Position numbers and translations under genes: made by a program | Shown: one piece after another, positions 12,886-22,996 of the stretch | How the letters are laid out: each line of letters opens with the position of its first letter | Position numbering within the stretch: the stretch's first letter is position 1 | Assembly (NCBI GenBank): GCA_950097015.1 | Contig: CATNEN010000038.1 | Coordinates: 5,377,001-5,441,000 of the forward strand | Origin: Macrostomum hystrix | Taxonomy: Eukaryota > Platyhelminthes > Macrostomidae | DNA length: 64,000 nucleotides | Reading direction: 5' to 3' | Notes under the pieces: generated by a model | The model's database searches: none | The model's input: the letters and a program-made list of their open reading frames with translations, nothing else | Told to the model about the DNA's origin: nothing

Positions 12886-13135
12886 GGTAGGTAGTAGGTA
12901 GGTAGGTAGGTAGGTAGGTAGGTAGGTAGGTAGGTAGGTAGGTAGGTAGGTAGGTAGGTAGGTAGGTAGGTAGGTAGGTAGGTAGGTAGGTAGGTAGGTA
13001 GGTAGGTAGGTAGGTAGGTAGGTAGGTAGGTAGGTAGGTAGGTAGGTAGGTAGGTAGGTAGGTAGGTAGGTAGGTAGGTAGGTAGGTAGGTAGGTAGGTA
13101 GGTAGGTAGGTAGGTAGGTAGGTAGGTAGGTAGGT
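12886..13135. repeat. (GGTA)n tetranucleotide microsatellite, about 62 units
   Basis: An essentially perfect GGTA run of about 250 bp. On the minus strand it reads TACC, giving a Tyr-Leu-Pro-Thr frame with no biological meaning. It abuts the next array directly. Confidence 0.99.
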
Positions 13136-13141
13136 CAAACT

Positions 13142-13378
13142 ACGAACCTCCACCGGACAGCCCTCCACTGGACAGCCCTCCACCGGACAGCCCTCCACTG
13201 GACAGCCCTCCACCGGACAGCCCTCCACTGGACAGCCCTCCACTGGACAGCCCTCCACTGGACAGCCCTCCACTGGACAGCCCTCCACCGGACAGCCCTC
13301 CACTGGACAGCCCTCCACTGGACAGCCCTCCACTGGACAGCCCTCCACTGGACAACCCTCCACTGGACAACCCTTTCA
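13142..13378. repeat. Minisatellite, 15 bp unit (GGACAGCCCTCCACT)
   Basis: About 16 copies, alternating ACT/ACC at one position with two terminal GGACAACCC variants. It lies downstream of the galactosyltransferase poly(A) signal, back to back with the (GGTA)n run. Confidence 0.97.
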
Positions 13379-13391
13379 AACTAGATCTTCA

Positions 13392-13397
13392 TTTATT
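13392..13397 (-). terminator. Candidate poly(A) signal AATAAA for the galactosyltransferase
   Basis: On the minus strand AATAAA occurs here, about 320 bases after the galactosyltransferase stop codon, in an AT-rich stretch just before a minisatellite. The distance is reasonable for a 3' UTR; no cDNA evidence is available. Confidence 0.5.
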
Positions 13398-13717
13398 TAT
13401 TCATTTTAATTTCATTAAAAAAACGACAAAGTATTTGCTTAAATGATTTGATTGGATAGCAGATAACAGTTACTAAGTCGAACATTTATGCAAATTGAAA
13501 CTCAAACAGACTAAACATATAAAATATTAACCGCGGCTTAAATCTGAATTTTAATCTGTCCGACGGTCAATACTCGAAAAAATAGAATGGAGAAATGAAA
13601 AGGCTAATGCAAACACCTCACTCATGCATCATGCTATAGTTAGTGAGGAATGATATGGCAGTGTATCGCAAAGCACAATCAAGATGAACCCAGTTAAGCA
13701 GATTTCAGTTGGGACTG

Positions 13718-15410
13718 TCACAGTGTCAGGTCCAGACTGTACTGCAGCACTGACCGCCACAGCCGGTGCCAGACCACCTCCAGGAACTCGTTGTGATCAG
13801 CCACCAGGAAGATGTAGTCCAGAATCTTTTCGGAGGCCATGCTGGGCAGCTGGCCGGTGTAACTGTGCCCCGCCCAGAAGGCTGCGAGAGGCACTTTGGC
13901 GGCCGAGGCAAGTACGCCAGTGACATAGACATCGTCAATCCAGAAGAACTTGCTAAACAATGAGCACAGGTACAGGCTCGGCAGGTGAGAGGTTCGCAAA
14001 GCATAGCCGAAGCCTTCACAGTAGGCTGGGTAGCGGGCGGGTGCGAACTCGGCGCGGTTGACGGCCCACTTGGCCTTCGGACCTCGCTTCAATCTCTGCG
14101 GCTTGGCGCCGCGCGTGTTGGAACAGTAGAACCCTTCAGGCGGACTGTGCTGCAGGAATGCCACCAGGTGTACCACATCTGTGAATGTGTCATCGTCTAC
14201 TTTCACCAGGTACTGAGCAGACTGGCAGTGCCCAATCATCCATTCGTAGATGCTCAGGTGCTTCAACGACATGTTGCGATAGTGCTCCATGTAGTCCAGC
14301 TGGATATAAGGGTCGAAGAATTTCTGATTTTGGAGTGATTCTATTGCACTTCGGAGTGATTCTTTCACAGTTTTCTTTAACAGTTTTAGTGATTCTCTAA
14401 CAGTTTACAAATTAAAAGAAAATAGTTTTTGAAGGATGAGAGGTCGGGAGTTCGAATCTCAGCCTAAATTAATTTATTTGTTTCCCTGGGTAGAAAATTA
14501 GGTTGTTATGGCGGCCTCCCTAGTCCCCGGACTGAGCAATTGCGGTGCAAAATAGCTGCGGGTAACAGGTCACTGGCTGTAGAGCTGGTCCGACGAGGTC
14601 TATGTGCATTTTCTATTCATCTATCCAAATAAGCGAGACTTTATTGGTACAACTGGCCTAGCAAAGTCCTGGCTGACTGACCTGCACAATGTCCCTATAG
14701 CGACGACTCTCGGCATCAATGTCCGCCTGTAGTGACTCGTTGTCCGGCCGGGCCAGGAAGAACACGAGCTGGAGCCGGCTGGCCCCGACGTAACGCAGTG
14801 AGCCCCAGGTGCGCCGGATGGTGGCTCGCCGGTTGGCATTCTTGGCGTTGCTGTGTACGGCCGTTAGCAGGAACAGCTGGCCAGTGCACAGGTCCGGCTC
14901 GTTGTGTACGTAGGCAAAGTTCTGCACGTGCCGGAGATTCATTGGTTGCCCATCCTGTAGGGAGCAGGCCCTGGCGCGGTCGACGAGGCTGCTGACCCCA
15001 GGGCCAGTGGCGGCAGCGATTCTGTTCAGCAGAGCCAGTTTCGAGTTTAGGGCCTTCATTTGCCTGCCTTTGAAATGCTGGCGACTGACTTCACCGACTT
15101 TTCGAATGAATTCAGCCACCGCTGGATGCTGCTGCTGCTGAGCCAAAGGAGCTTGGCTCGACTGAACAGGTGCAACTGCCGTCTCTATCGCAGCTGCTGC
15201 AATCACCGAATCCTGACGCATCGGCGGGATGGCTGCCGAGACCGAAGATGTAAAGACTATAGAAGCGATAAGGCAAACGATAGTAGCCAGCAGCACGAGG
15301 AGCGCCATCAATCGACCCAAGCGTCTGGTCGGAGCTAGTATGAAGCAAACTCCACCACAGCAGCAGCTGGCCAGCAGGCGTTTGAACAGCAGCGGCCTCC
15401 TCAGCACCAT
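13718..15410 (-). CDS. Beta-1,3-galactosyltransferase-like Golgi enzyme (GT31), 2 exons
   Basis: A type II membrane glycosyltransferase expected to transfer galactose or GlcNAc in beta-1,3 linkage in the Golgi. Exon 1 is 15410-14682 and exon 2 14299-13718, phase 0, giving 436 residues. A membrane anchor (LMALLVLLATIVCLIASIVF) lies near residue 35. The stem is followed by GT31 landmarks: RRATIRRTWG, a conserved FFLARPDNESLQ region, DIVQ/LDYMEHYRNMSLKH across the splice, VKVDDDTF (the DxD metal site), YPAYCEGFGYAL and FFWIDDVYVTGVL. I chose the acceptor TATATCCAG/CTGGAC over one 24 bases earlier because it aligns DIVQ directly with the family's DIIQxDFxDxYxNLTLKT pattern. The donor specificity cannot be read. 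The 382 bp intron has no array but holds a possible SINE remnant. Confidence 0.88.
14430..14610 (+). mobile_element. Possible degraded tRNA-derived SINE in the galactosyltransferase intron
   Basis: GGGAGTTCGAATCTC matches a tRNA-type RNA polymerase III B box (GTTCGAATC) and is followed by a relatively GC-rich stretch unlike the flanks. No convincing A box, tail or target duplication was found, so this is a weak call. It lies antisense to the gene. Confidence 0.25.
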
Positions 15411-15679
15411 GCGTCAATGGCTGCCGCTGCGGCTTCTAGGCGATGATGAAGCTGGTGATGATCGAGTAGGATTGTATTCAGCTGCCACATTCCATTTGCT
15501 TGTCTTCAAAGTTTAGAGGAAAAAACGCTACACAGAGCAGAGCGAAAGGGCGGCAACTGGAGGCTTTGGGGAAGATTCTGACGGGTGGGGCTGCGCGAGA
15601 GCGGGGAAATATTAGTTGGCCTCCCTCTCTCAGCCTTTCCCCTTCAAGCCTGTCTCTCACGGCACGGGCAGTGCAAGGC

Positions 15680-15785
15680 GCTGACCAATGTACAGCTTCT
15701 CCGGAGGGAACTGGAGAGAGAAATATGCCACCCGCGGCAGTGTACAGGGCTGGCCAAGTCAGCTAAAGTCAGCAGCCAATGACAG
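15680..15785 (-). promoter_or_regulatory. Likely promoter region of the galactosyltransferase
   Basis: Two CCAAT boxes (15685-15689, 15776-15780) lie 270-370 bases upstream of the start codon, and GC-rich sequence with GGGTGGGGC lies nearer the gene. The AGCAGCCAAT context is repeated upstream of the nuclear receptor gene. These suit NF-Y-type promoter elements; strand is assigned from the adjacent gene. Confidence 0.4.
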
Positions 15786-16113
15786 AAGAGGACAGAGGAG
15801 CAGACACTGGGAAGACTGTGAACGCGAGACAGCTTGCCAAAGTTGATAAAGAGGAAAACAGGAAAATTTAGCTTATTCTCACTACGCCGATGTGAGTACT
15901 GAGTAGATGAGAACTGGCCTTCGCAACACAGGTGGCAAATGAACTGCGTGGCTTACCTTGAAGTTGTCTATTTAAGAATTATCGGCTTCGGATGTGTCGG
16001 AATGCAAAGGTGTCGCTATGTAAGAACTAGGAAATGAACACTGCGGTAATAAATATGCGCTCATCTAAATAGACCAGGCTGCATCAGTGTCTGTGGCTGC
16101 ACTTGCGCCTAAA

Positions 16114-16145
16114 ATTATTGGCACACGCACGCACGCACGCACAAG
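16114..16145. repeat. Short (ACGC)n microsatellite
   Basis: A run of GCACGCACGCACGCAC of about 30 bp in otherwise unremarkable intergenic DNA. The surrounding 15.8-18.1 kb contains no supported host gene. Confidence 0.8.
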
Positions 16146-16653
16146 CAAGTGAGACCCTGCGTCCCTCCTGTGATATTTGAAACTTTCAAGTCTGCTAAAT
16201 AATTATATATAGTTATGCAGAAGCTTTACCATAGCTAAGTGTGTGGGCGCTTCGCATGTATTGCAGGGTGCGCTGAAATGCAAGGCAATTTTGTAAGCCT
16301 TGCAAGTGAAAATGCCAATTGGTGGTTATACCGCTTACTGTGTGTGCGTATTTGAAACATTTTCGAATGACTGCTATAAATAAATAAAGCACAGTCACAG
16401 CTTTGGTCTATGGCCTGAATCTCAAAAGTTCACACCAAAGCTCCCTTAAGTCTTTACGGTAAATAATTTATTGTATCAGTCACTTGAACTATGCGAAAAA
16501 AATCTATACGAGGCGCGGGGAAGACAGTTTTGTCTATGGCTTTGAGGGCGGAAATGATTTCCAACCCGAAAATCGATAGATAGAATCAGAGACGTATATA
16601 TTTTTTATACTGATATATATATATATTTCTATAAACTGATTAGTATATATAGG

Positions 16654-16842
16654 TTAATTTTTGCTGTCTTGCCCTCCACGCATGCGAAACCTGGATTGGT
16701 GATCATCGTAAGCCAGATCGAAGTCAAAGTTAATGCGCTCTTTAAATGTACGCGGCCGTTTGTTGATTGGCATAGACGCATCAGAATCCTCATCGGACGA
16801 CTCATTGTAGAAATGGATGCCACGGGTTTGAGACAAAGGCAA
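16654..16842 (-). pseudogene. Possible remnant of a PIF/Harbinger-type transposase N-terminus
   Basis: A 60-codon minus-strand frame reads an acidic Ser/Asp stretch then RPRTFKERINFDFDLAYDD and SRFRM. The order 'arginine-rich, FKERINF, acidic, RFRM' recalls the N-terminus of Harbinger-like nucleases (often ...RPRxNF...F.ERFRMS). No DDE catalytic part could be found nearby, so it would be a fragment. It sits beside a TA-rich stretch. It could instead be an isolated exon of an unknown gene. Confidence 0.25.
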
Positions 16843-18164
16843 TTTACAAGTCTGCTAGTCACTTGTTAACTACTTGTAACTTATCAAGCGTCCATGCAAC
16901 GGAAATCACGATTTACTTGTCACTTGTCACACTTGTAGCCGCTTTAAGTGTTCTATGCAACGACCCCCAGGCAGTGCACTCCATCACTGTGCCCTGGAAT
17001 TGCTGTGCTGGAACGCCGTCCAGTGCGGGGACTTGGGGAGGACGCAATACTAACAAGCCAATTTCTAACCCGGGTAAATTCTTTTGCGAAATGTACACAA
17101 GCATGCCTATCTAGCAATGGGTAAACTAAAGCTGTGAGCGCTTGGGAAAAAACTTGCAAAAAATATTGGATAGGACAAAACTGGCTTATCTTTCGCTTCC
17201 TTCGCAATCAACTATCGTATTGACACTGCTCCGGATAAGACAATTCAAGGCGAGAAGGGGTGGCAAGAATTGCAACAAAACAATTTTAGCAGTTTTTTGT
17301 TCGCTATTCTACATTATGTGGTCCTCTATAGAAGGCCTGCTACTAGTTTTTTAGTGCTTTGCATCTGGTTCCTTAGCGAACTCGCTGAACGAAAGATTAC
17401 GTTTTTTCTCAGCCACTTTAGAATAAGGCCCACACGAAGAGTGATAAAGAGGATTTTACAGAACAACTCAATTCTAAAGCTGTAAAGAATGTTGCAATGT
17501 CTAACCAAATTGGATATTAAGGAAAAGTTGATACTAAAAAATGCATAGTCTAGCAATCCTAATAATCAATATTATTATTCAATTATTAGTACTACTAAAT
17601 GTAACGAATTGCTCTTTTGCCCTCTGGCAAAGAATTAAATGTCGCCAATTTATGAAGACTCAATATGAGCAGAGTCAACGCTGAATAAATATTGGAGTAG
17701 CGAACTCACTGGACAAACAATTATAAAATTGAGGAGTCCGTTAGATTGAAAATAAAAAGTTTGTTATATTATTTAATTATACTTTCATACATACATATAT
17801 GTTTAGCAATGTTGCAGATAAATATGAGTTATGGCACTAGTTCATTATAGGTTGTTAAATGTTCAGAATAGAGTGAATATAAGAATTAGAAATGCAGTTC
17901 GTTACCTAAAATATTGATAACAAAATAGAGCAAGATTTACTACGAAAAGATGAAAAGATTTGCTGAAAATTACGATAGCAGATCGCAGTAAAGTTCTGGA
18001 TATAAATAAACAAGCAGAATGACAGCAAAGCACGTATGAATCAAGCAAAACAAATGCGCCGGTGTGAATGTTAAGAGTAGTATATTCCTATAGATATGCT
18101 TCGGTGTGAATATACATATACAGACCAAAACTTTACAGCTCAGCAAAGCAGATGACTACATAGA

Positions 18165-18305
18165 GGCATAGTCTAGCAATCCAACGCATAGTGTTGCAAT
18201 CCAACGAATATTCTAGCAATCCAACGTAGAGTCTTGCAATCCTAATGCATAGTCTAGCAATCCTAATGCATAGTCTAGCAATCCTAATGCATAGTCTAGC
18301 AATTG
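18165..18305. repeat. Short minisatellite, 21 bp unit, just 3' of MDC1
   Basis: Six or seven copies of CATAGTCTAGCAATCCTAATG with early diverged copies (CCAACG). It begins about 40 bases after the MDC1 stop codon on the gene strand, so it is probably in the 3' UTR or just beyond. Confidence 0.9.
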
Positions 18306-18343
18306 TAACGTCTATCCTCGCTACCCAAGCGATCCCGAAGCTT

Positions 18344-21300
18344 TCAGCGCATAGCAAAGGCCTCCCTGTCCAGTTGTCCCTTCAACACGCCAGAGAGAAG
18401 AGCCTCGACCTGCAGGGCGCAGACACCAGCCGGCAAACGCGCCAGTGTCTTGGCGTCGGCGTCGCAGGCGAACACCAGGCTGCACGACTTCAGGGCGCCG
18501 ACACCGACGCCGACGAAGCGACCGCCGGCGCTGGCGACAATCTGGGCCAGACTGGACGGCTCCGGCCGCACCGAGGGAGTAGCGGCCACCGACTGGCCGG
18601 CCAGCAGTGGCGGACCTCGGCGCGATCTCTCGCAGGCGTCGGCTAGGTTGACGCCGAACTCTGTCTCGCCGGCCACAGGATATTTGGCGCCTCCGAGGCC
18701 GCAGTCAAGAAATTTTCCGGCAGTCCGACAGTCGGTCAGCCACTGGACGCTGACCACGGGAACACCGCGTGCCACGCAGCAGAGCAGCTTGACTGTGCGA
18801 CGAACCCGGTCAGTGACCAGGTGGGTGGCTTCAGACGGCGACTCCGTGACCCGACCACCCAATCGGCGGACAAGCGGCACTAAAGTCGACTCGTCCACGC
18901 CAGTAAACAACACGACGACGTCACCGTTAGCAGCCGCCGATGTCGACCTCTTGCGAGCGGGCTCTTCGACGCTCCCGTTGTCGTCAATGTCGGTGGCTCG
19001 TCTCCGGCGCTTGTTAGTGGTGCCAGCTTCGCTTCCACCGCGCGTTGACGATCCATCATCTTTGTCAGCTGTTGCTTCTGTCTTTCTTTGCTGACGTTGC
19101 CGACCACGCGAAGGCCGGGCCTCGGCAGCGACGGAGGAGGCGACTGTCGACGACTCCGACAAAGTCTGGCTCGCATTTTCAGCTGCTGAACTTGCGCGGC
19201 TACTGGCAGCCGCTATGCCGCGGGTTGCTTTGGCAACGGGTGGCTCTGCTTCTGGATTCGGAGGCGGTGCCTCCTTGGTATCGGTAGTCTTAGTTTGACT
19301 CTTTTTAGACCTTCCTCTTGCGCGAGTTGGTTCAGCTTGAGGAGATTTCGGTTCTTGCTTCACTTCAGGTTCGGCTGGAGCTTCGGTGAGAATTGTCTTT
19401 GTTTCTCTCTTTGTAGTTCTCGTAATCGATGACGCTCCTTGCTTGGAAGATTCTTGATCGGTTGCTTGCTCTGCTGAAACTTCGGCAGCGCTAGTCTTTG
19501 TCTCAATCTTAGCTGCTCTGCCACGCGAAGCCACGGGAATCGTTGATGGTTCGGCCTTCAGTTTGAATTGCCTGGTTGGCACCTCGATCCGTTCGTCAGC
19601 TTTACTGGTCTTTGCTTTGTCTCTAGCCGTCCTGCCGCGAGAAGTCTTGGGACTGGTCGATACTGAAGCTAAATCGGACGACGCTTCGGGTAGTTCAGGG
19701 TCGGCGTCAATAGTCTTTGGTAAATCACTCCGATCGAGAGGGACTTTCATTTCAGCCGCCGCTTGTGTTGACGTTTCTAGGTTTTCAGCGGCGTGACCAG
19801 CGGTCATTAAACCTTGAACCTTTATTGAACCTTTATTGCCCTGCAGAGAGCGCTTGGCAGCTGCTTGGCCAGCCGAAGTCTCGGAGTCTTTGTCTTTGTT
19901 GTTATACTTTGTCCGAGTTTGCCTACTACCGAATGTCGGCTTGGTGGCGTCGGACTGCGATCCTCCGTGATCAGCAACGTCTGCCTGGCTGATCGAATCG
20001 GCGCGCCGCTTCTTAGCCCGACGACTGCCGGAGTCTTCATCGTCCTGCTGCTCCCGCTGCTGACTGCCGCGCTGGGAATGCCGCACACTTTGAGCAGGGC
20101 TGGCTACAGCAGACTCCAATGCTAGCTGTTCAACTTTACTCTCTACCAATTGCTCTGTGCTTTTCGGGGAGGTACCCGTGTTTGACGATTTCGACATCCT
20201 GGACCTGGACGATGTTGGTGTATTCGCGGCAATCGCGCCTATAGTTTCAGATGCTATAGAAGAAGTGTTTCGAGTTTGCCTGCTTGGCGAAGCACTCGGA
20301 GTGACAACAGAGTCAGTCTTGAGCAGTTCACTAGTCTTTGTCGGAGTTTTGACTCGCTCTGCCACGGGTAGCTCCGGGGAGTTTGCAAGATTTAAACCGT
20401 CTGCGTCATCCGAGGTCTTTGCTGCCTCCTCGGCCTCAATCGAACGCTTAGACGCCCGTCCGCCGCCGCGTCCACGACCGCGCCCGCGAGTCGCGGTAGA
20501 ACGTCCGACGGCAACTTTCGGCTCCGGAAGCGAGTCGTCGCTATTAGCTTCGTTTGGTAAGCCTCCGCCGCCTCCGCCGCAGCCGCGAGCGCCTCCCCTG
20601 CCGCGGCCGCGGCCGCGGCCCCTGCCTCTCCCTCGACCCCGGCCGCCGCCTTCACCAGCAGCGAAGGACTCATCAGCCTCGGCTTTGCAAAGCCAGCCGT
20701 CGCGACCGCCGACACCGCTATGACCACCGCTGCTCATGGAAGAGGCCACAGCAGCGGCGGCATCAGCGGCAGCAGACGCAGTCGTAGTCGGCGTTGTCTT
20801 TAATTTAGTCGGCGACGGCGACACGCCAGCGGAAGACGACGACGACGAAGACTCAACTCGAGGTCGTCGACCAGCGCCTAGCCTGCCGATTGGAACAGAC
20901 GGCGACATGGCCAGCACGGCAGGCTGAGTCGCCTGGCTCAGCGGAGCCTCTTCATCAATCAGATCCATCTCTGGCGGCGGGCATTTCAGGCTTAACTCCG
21001 CTGACTCCTGAGCTACATTACTGGCCTCAGCAGGTGCCGAGACCTTCAAAGCCGCTGACGGCAAGGCCTGCGTCTCCATGCCAAACAATGCTGCGTCCTC
21101 ATCAGCATTTTCCACGGCGTCATCACTGCCATCTTCGGCAGCTTCTGGCGCCTTTTTTGCCGCGAATGGAGGCCAGTCGAGTCGCTGAGTGGCTGCTGAG
21201 AACAGCAAAGAGTCGCAGACAAATCCAGCCGCCTTCGGCTTCGTGCTGGCACTGCGATCCTCGTCGCTGCTGTCCTGTCGATTAGCTTCGGCGGCATCGC

Positions 21301-22408
21301 TGAAAAGACGAAACGCCCCAGTGGCTCCCCGATTCTGGCCAATGTCGGCCATAGGAGAGGCATCGAGGCCAGTGGGAGGAAGCGGCACAGTGGCGGAGAC
21401 AGTCGGTGAGCCAGCTGGAACGGGAAGAGTGTCAGTGGCCGATGCCAACAGTGACAGGTTGTGGCCTGTCGCATCCGAGTCCTTGGCGGCAGCGTAGGTG
21501 TCGGCAGTCAGCGGCACGGTTGGCGTTGCTGGCACGACAGACGCACCAAGAATATCCTCAATGCGCTCCGTCGACTGCATCAGCAGAACAGAGTCTGGAA
21601 CAACCATTGCTGACCGATGCTGAGGCGGTGGCGTCTCTTCCACCGCAGTGGCCGCCTCTTTGTCGGTGCGCTGTTCGTCGCTGTCGCTGTTGTGACTGTC
21701 CTCGGCCAGCAGTACGGTGGCGATGGCGGCGGTGCCCTGTGCCCCAGCCCGAGAGTCCATTGTGACAGCTGCTGATACGGCAGCGGTGGAATCCTCGATG
21801 TCCGTCTCCCGGTCGTCGTCCTCCTCGTCCACGTCTCTAGCTGGCGGCGGTGGCGGAGTGCTTGGCGCAAAGAACTGGCTCTGCTCCATCAGCAGCGCCT
21901 CTCGCGTTTCGTCGCCTTGATCGGCGTCGTCAATTAGACCGGGCGACTTCGCCAGCGGTGCCGGCTGCGGCGGTGGAGGCGGCGTCGGTTGCCTCGGCTT
22001 TGGGATCGCCAGCAATTCGAAGCGGCACAGGACGAAGCCGAAGCGCAGCTGGTCGCCGTGTCGCAGGTCGTAACGAATCTGCGGCTTCAGCGGCAAGTCG
22101 TTCTTCCTAGTCCGATTGGTGGAGTGCAGATCGTACACCAGCTGCTGCTGCTGCTGCTGTTGATGCTCCAGCTCGATGCAGGCGTGCCGGGCGGAGACAG
22201 ACGGATCGTCAATGCGCACCGCGCACTGCTCCATGCGGCCTATGATGTTCTCGCCGATGTACAGCGGGTGCGCTGAGCCGTCCCGCTGCAGCACCAGTTG
22301 GGCTGGAGGAGCTCGCTTATCGGCATCTCCCGAGTCGCTTTCATCTGAGTCTGCGCAGGCGTCAAACTGCTGAGTGCACAGCACCTGAGTGCTGGGGAAA
22401 TTTGCGGC
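18344..22408 (-). CDS. MDC1-like DNA-damage mediator (FHA plus tandem BRCT), 5' end missing
   Basis: Scaffold that binds phosphorylated H2A.X at DNA breaks. About 1354 residues in one large exon. The FHA domain (around residues 39-134) shows IIGR, SARHA and HSTN. The last 190 residues are a tandem BRCT domain: VLFTG, THLVTDRVRRTVKLLC and VSVQWL match MDC1 closely, including the Thr-Gly and Arg/Lys residues that hold phosphoserine. Two TQ sites (STQ, CTQQF) lie before the FHA, as in vertebrate MDC1 where an N-terminal phospho-TQ drives dimerisation; TQQF also fits the TQxF motif read by RNF8. The middle is disordered, with acidic SD-rich tracts, a GRGRG run and Lys/Glu/Thr-rich repeats. The frame has no ATG ahead of the FHA but begins at a good acceptor, ATTGCAG/GCC, so the start is in an upstream exon or a trans-spliced leader. 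Confidence 0.88.
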   Translation of the reverse strand, partial: AANFPSTQVLCTQQFDACADSDESDSGDADKRAPPAQLVLQRDGSAHPLYIGENIIGRMEQCAVRIDDPSVSARHACIELEHQQQQQQQLVYDLHSTNRTRKNDLPLKPQIRYDLRHGDQLRFGFVLCRFELLAIPKPRQPTPPPPPQPAPLAKSPGLIDDADQGDETREALLMEQSQFFAPSTPPPPPARDVDEEDDDRETDIEDSTAAVSAAVTMDSRAGAQGTAAIATVLLAEDSHNSDSDEQRTDKEAATAVEETPPPQHRSAMVVPDSVLLMQSTERIEDILGASVVPATPTVPLTADTYAAAKDSDATGHNLSLLASATDTLPVPAGSPTVSATVPLPPTGLDASPMADIGQNRGATGAFRLFSDAAEANRQDSSDEDRSASTKPKAAGFVCDSLLFSAATQRLDWPPFAAKKAPEAAEDGSDDAVENADEDAALFGMETQALPSAALKVSAPAEASNVAQESAELSLKCPPPEMDLIDEEAPLSQATQPAVLAMSPSVPIGRLGAGRRPRVESSSSSSSAGVSPSPTKLKTTPTTTASAAADAAAAVASSMSSGGHSGVGGRDGWLCKAEADESFAAGEGGGRGRGRGRGRGRGRGRGGARGCGGGGGGLPNEANSDDSLPEPKVAVGRSTATRGRGRGRGGGRASKRSIEAEEAAKTSDDADGLNLANSPELPVAERVKTPTKTSELLKTDSVVTPSASPSRQTRNTSSIASETIGAIAANTPTSSRSRMSKSSNTGTSPKSTEQLVESKVEQLALESAVASPAQSVRHSQRGSQQREQQDDEDSGSRRAKKRRADSISQADVADHGGSQSDATKPTFGSRQTRTKYNNKDKDSETSAGQAAAKRSLQGNKGSIKVQGLMTAGHAAENLETSTQAAAEMKVPLDRSDLPKTIDADPELPEASSDLASVSTSPKTSRGRTARDKAKTSKADERIEVPTRQFKLKAEPSTIPVASRGRAAKIETKTSAAEVSAEQATDQESSKQGASSITRTTKRETKTILTEAPAEPEVKQEPKSPQAEPTRARGRSKKSQTKTTDTKEAPPPNPEAEPPVAKATRGIAAASSRASSAAENASQTLSESSTVASSVAAEARPSRGRQRQQRKTEATADKDDGSSTRGGSEAGTTNKRRRRATDIDDNGSVEEPARKRSTSAAANGDVVVLFTGVDESTLVPLVRRLGGRVTESPSEATHLVTDRVRRTVKLLCCVARGVPVVSVQWLTDCRTAGKFLDCGLGGAKYPVAGETEFGVNLADACERSRRGPPLLAGQSVAATPSVRPEPSSLAQIVASAGGRFVGVGVGALKSCSLVFACDADAKTLARLPAGVCALQVEALLSGVLKGQLDREAFAMR

Positions 22409-22552
22409 CTGCAATGCGAATTCAGGAATCAGTTGGCAGTGCTGGCACCCGTCATCACCAACCCGCTAGCCGCGGTCGGCTGCAGTTCTATTCTTAATCC
22501 TACAAGTTTCTACTCTCACCGGATCTTTAAATCCCTATATATTTATTTTCTT

Positions 22553-22996
22553 CCCTGATCCTATCTCTATCTATCTATCTATTTGCAGGGGGGCCCGGGG
22601 CACTTGTCGCACAAGCGACGGAGCAGCACGCCCCCAGACTAGGCGCTTTTGCGCCCATCGCGCCGCCTACCCTGAGCAGGCACCACACACAGCAGCACAG
22701 ACCAGCCGGGGAGGGCAGGAGGCACCCAGAATAGGCAGCAGTGCCCCCCACCCCAGCCCCACACGCACATAGCAGACCAAGCCGGGGCGGAAGGCTGATA
22801 AGAAATCAGTCCTCAGGGGGGGCCGGGTGATGAGTGTACACTTATCCAATCGCGCTGACGGAAGTCCAGAAAGCGCGCGGCGGTGTACACCCGCCCTCCA
22901 GCCACCCCCGCAAGGTCTCACGCCGCAGCGCCAAGGCACACAACTCACACAACGCAGAACAGGCACACAGAAAGGTATAGGATCCCTGATCCTATC
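22553..22996. repeat. 13 bp direct repeats flanking a GC-rich insertion (target-site duplication)
   Basis: CCCTGATCCTATC occurs at 22553-22565 and again at 22984-22996, exactly bracketing the GC-rich element. The repeat belongs to the minisatellite-like sequence continuing to the right, so the element seems to have landed inside it. Chance recurrence within a tandem repeat is the main alternative. Confidence 0.6.
22566..22983 (-). mobile_element. Non-autonomous or 5'-truncated non-LTR retroelement
   Basis: A GC-rich block of about 418 bp in AT-rich surroundings. Read on the minus strand it ends in a (TAGA)n simple tail, preceded by two perfect hairpins: GGCGC-AAAA-GCGCC and GTCGC-TTGT-GCGAC. 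Simple-repeat tails, terminal hairpins and flanking direct repeats together are typical of RTE/LINE-type or SINE elements. No reverse transcriptase is encoded and no RNA polymerase III box is evident, so a 5'-truncated LINE is the preferred reading. It lies between MDC1 and the RING gene, possibly in an MDC1 5' intron. Confidence 0.55.

Noticed and set aside
12886..13135. Telomeric or interstitial telomere repeat
   Set aside because: The unit is GGTA, not TTAGGG or a known variant, and it is flanked by ordinary sequence.
14300..14323. Earlier galactosyltransferase acceptor adding eight residues
   Set aside because: Frame is kept, but the extra residues break the conserved DIxQxDFxDxYxN alignment, so the later acceptor was preferred.
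13684..15766. Plus-strand frames over the galactosyltransferase
   Set aside because: Antisense shadows of a GC-rich gene.
22566..22983. Spliceosomal snRNA or hammerhead ribozyme
   Set aside because: No U1, U2, U4, U5 or U6 signature and no hammerhead CTGATGA/GAAA core; hairpins fit a retroelement end better.
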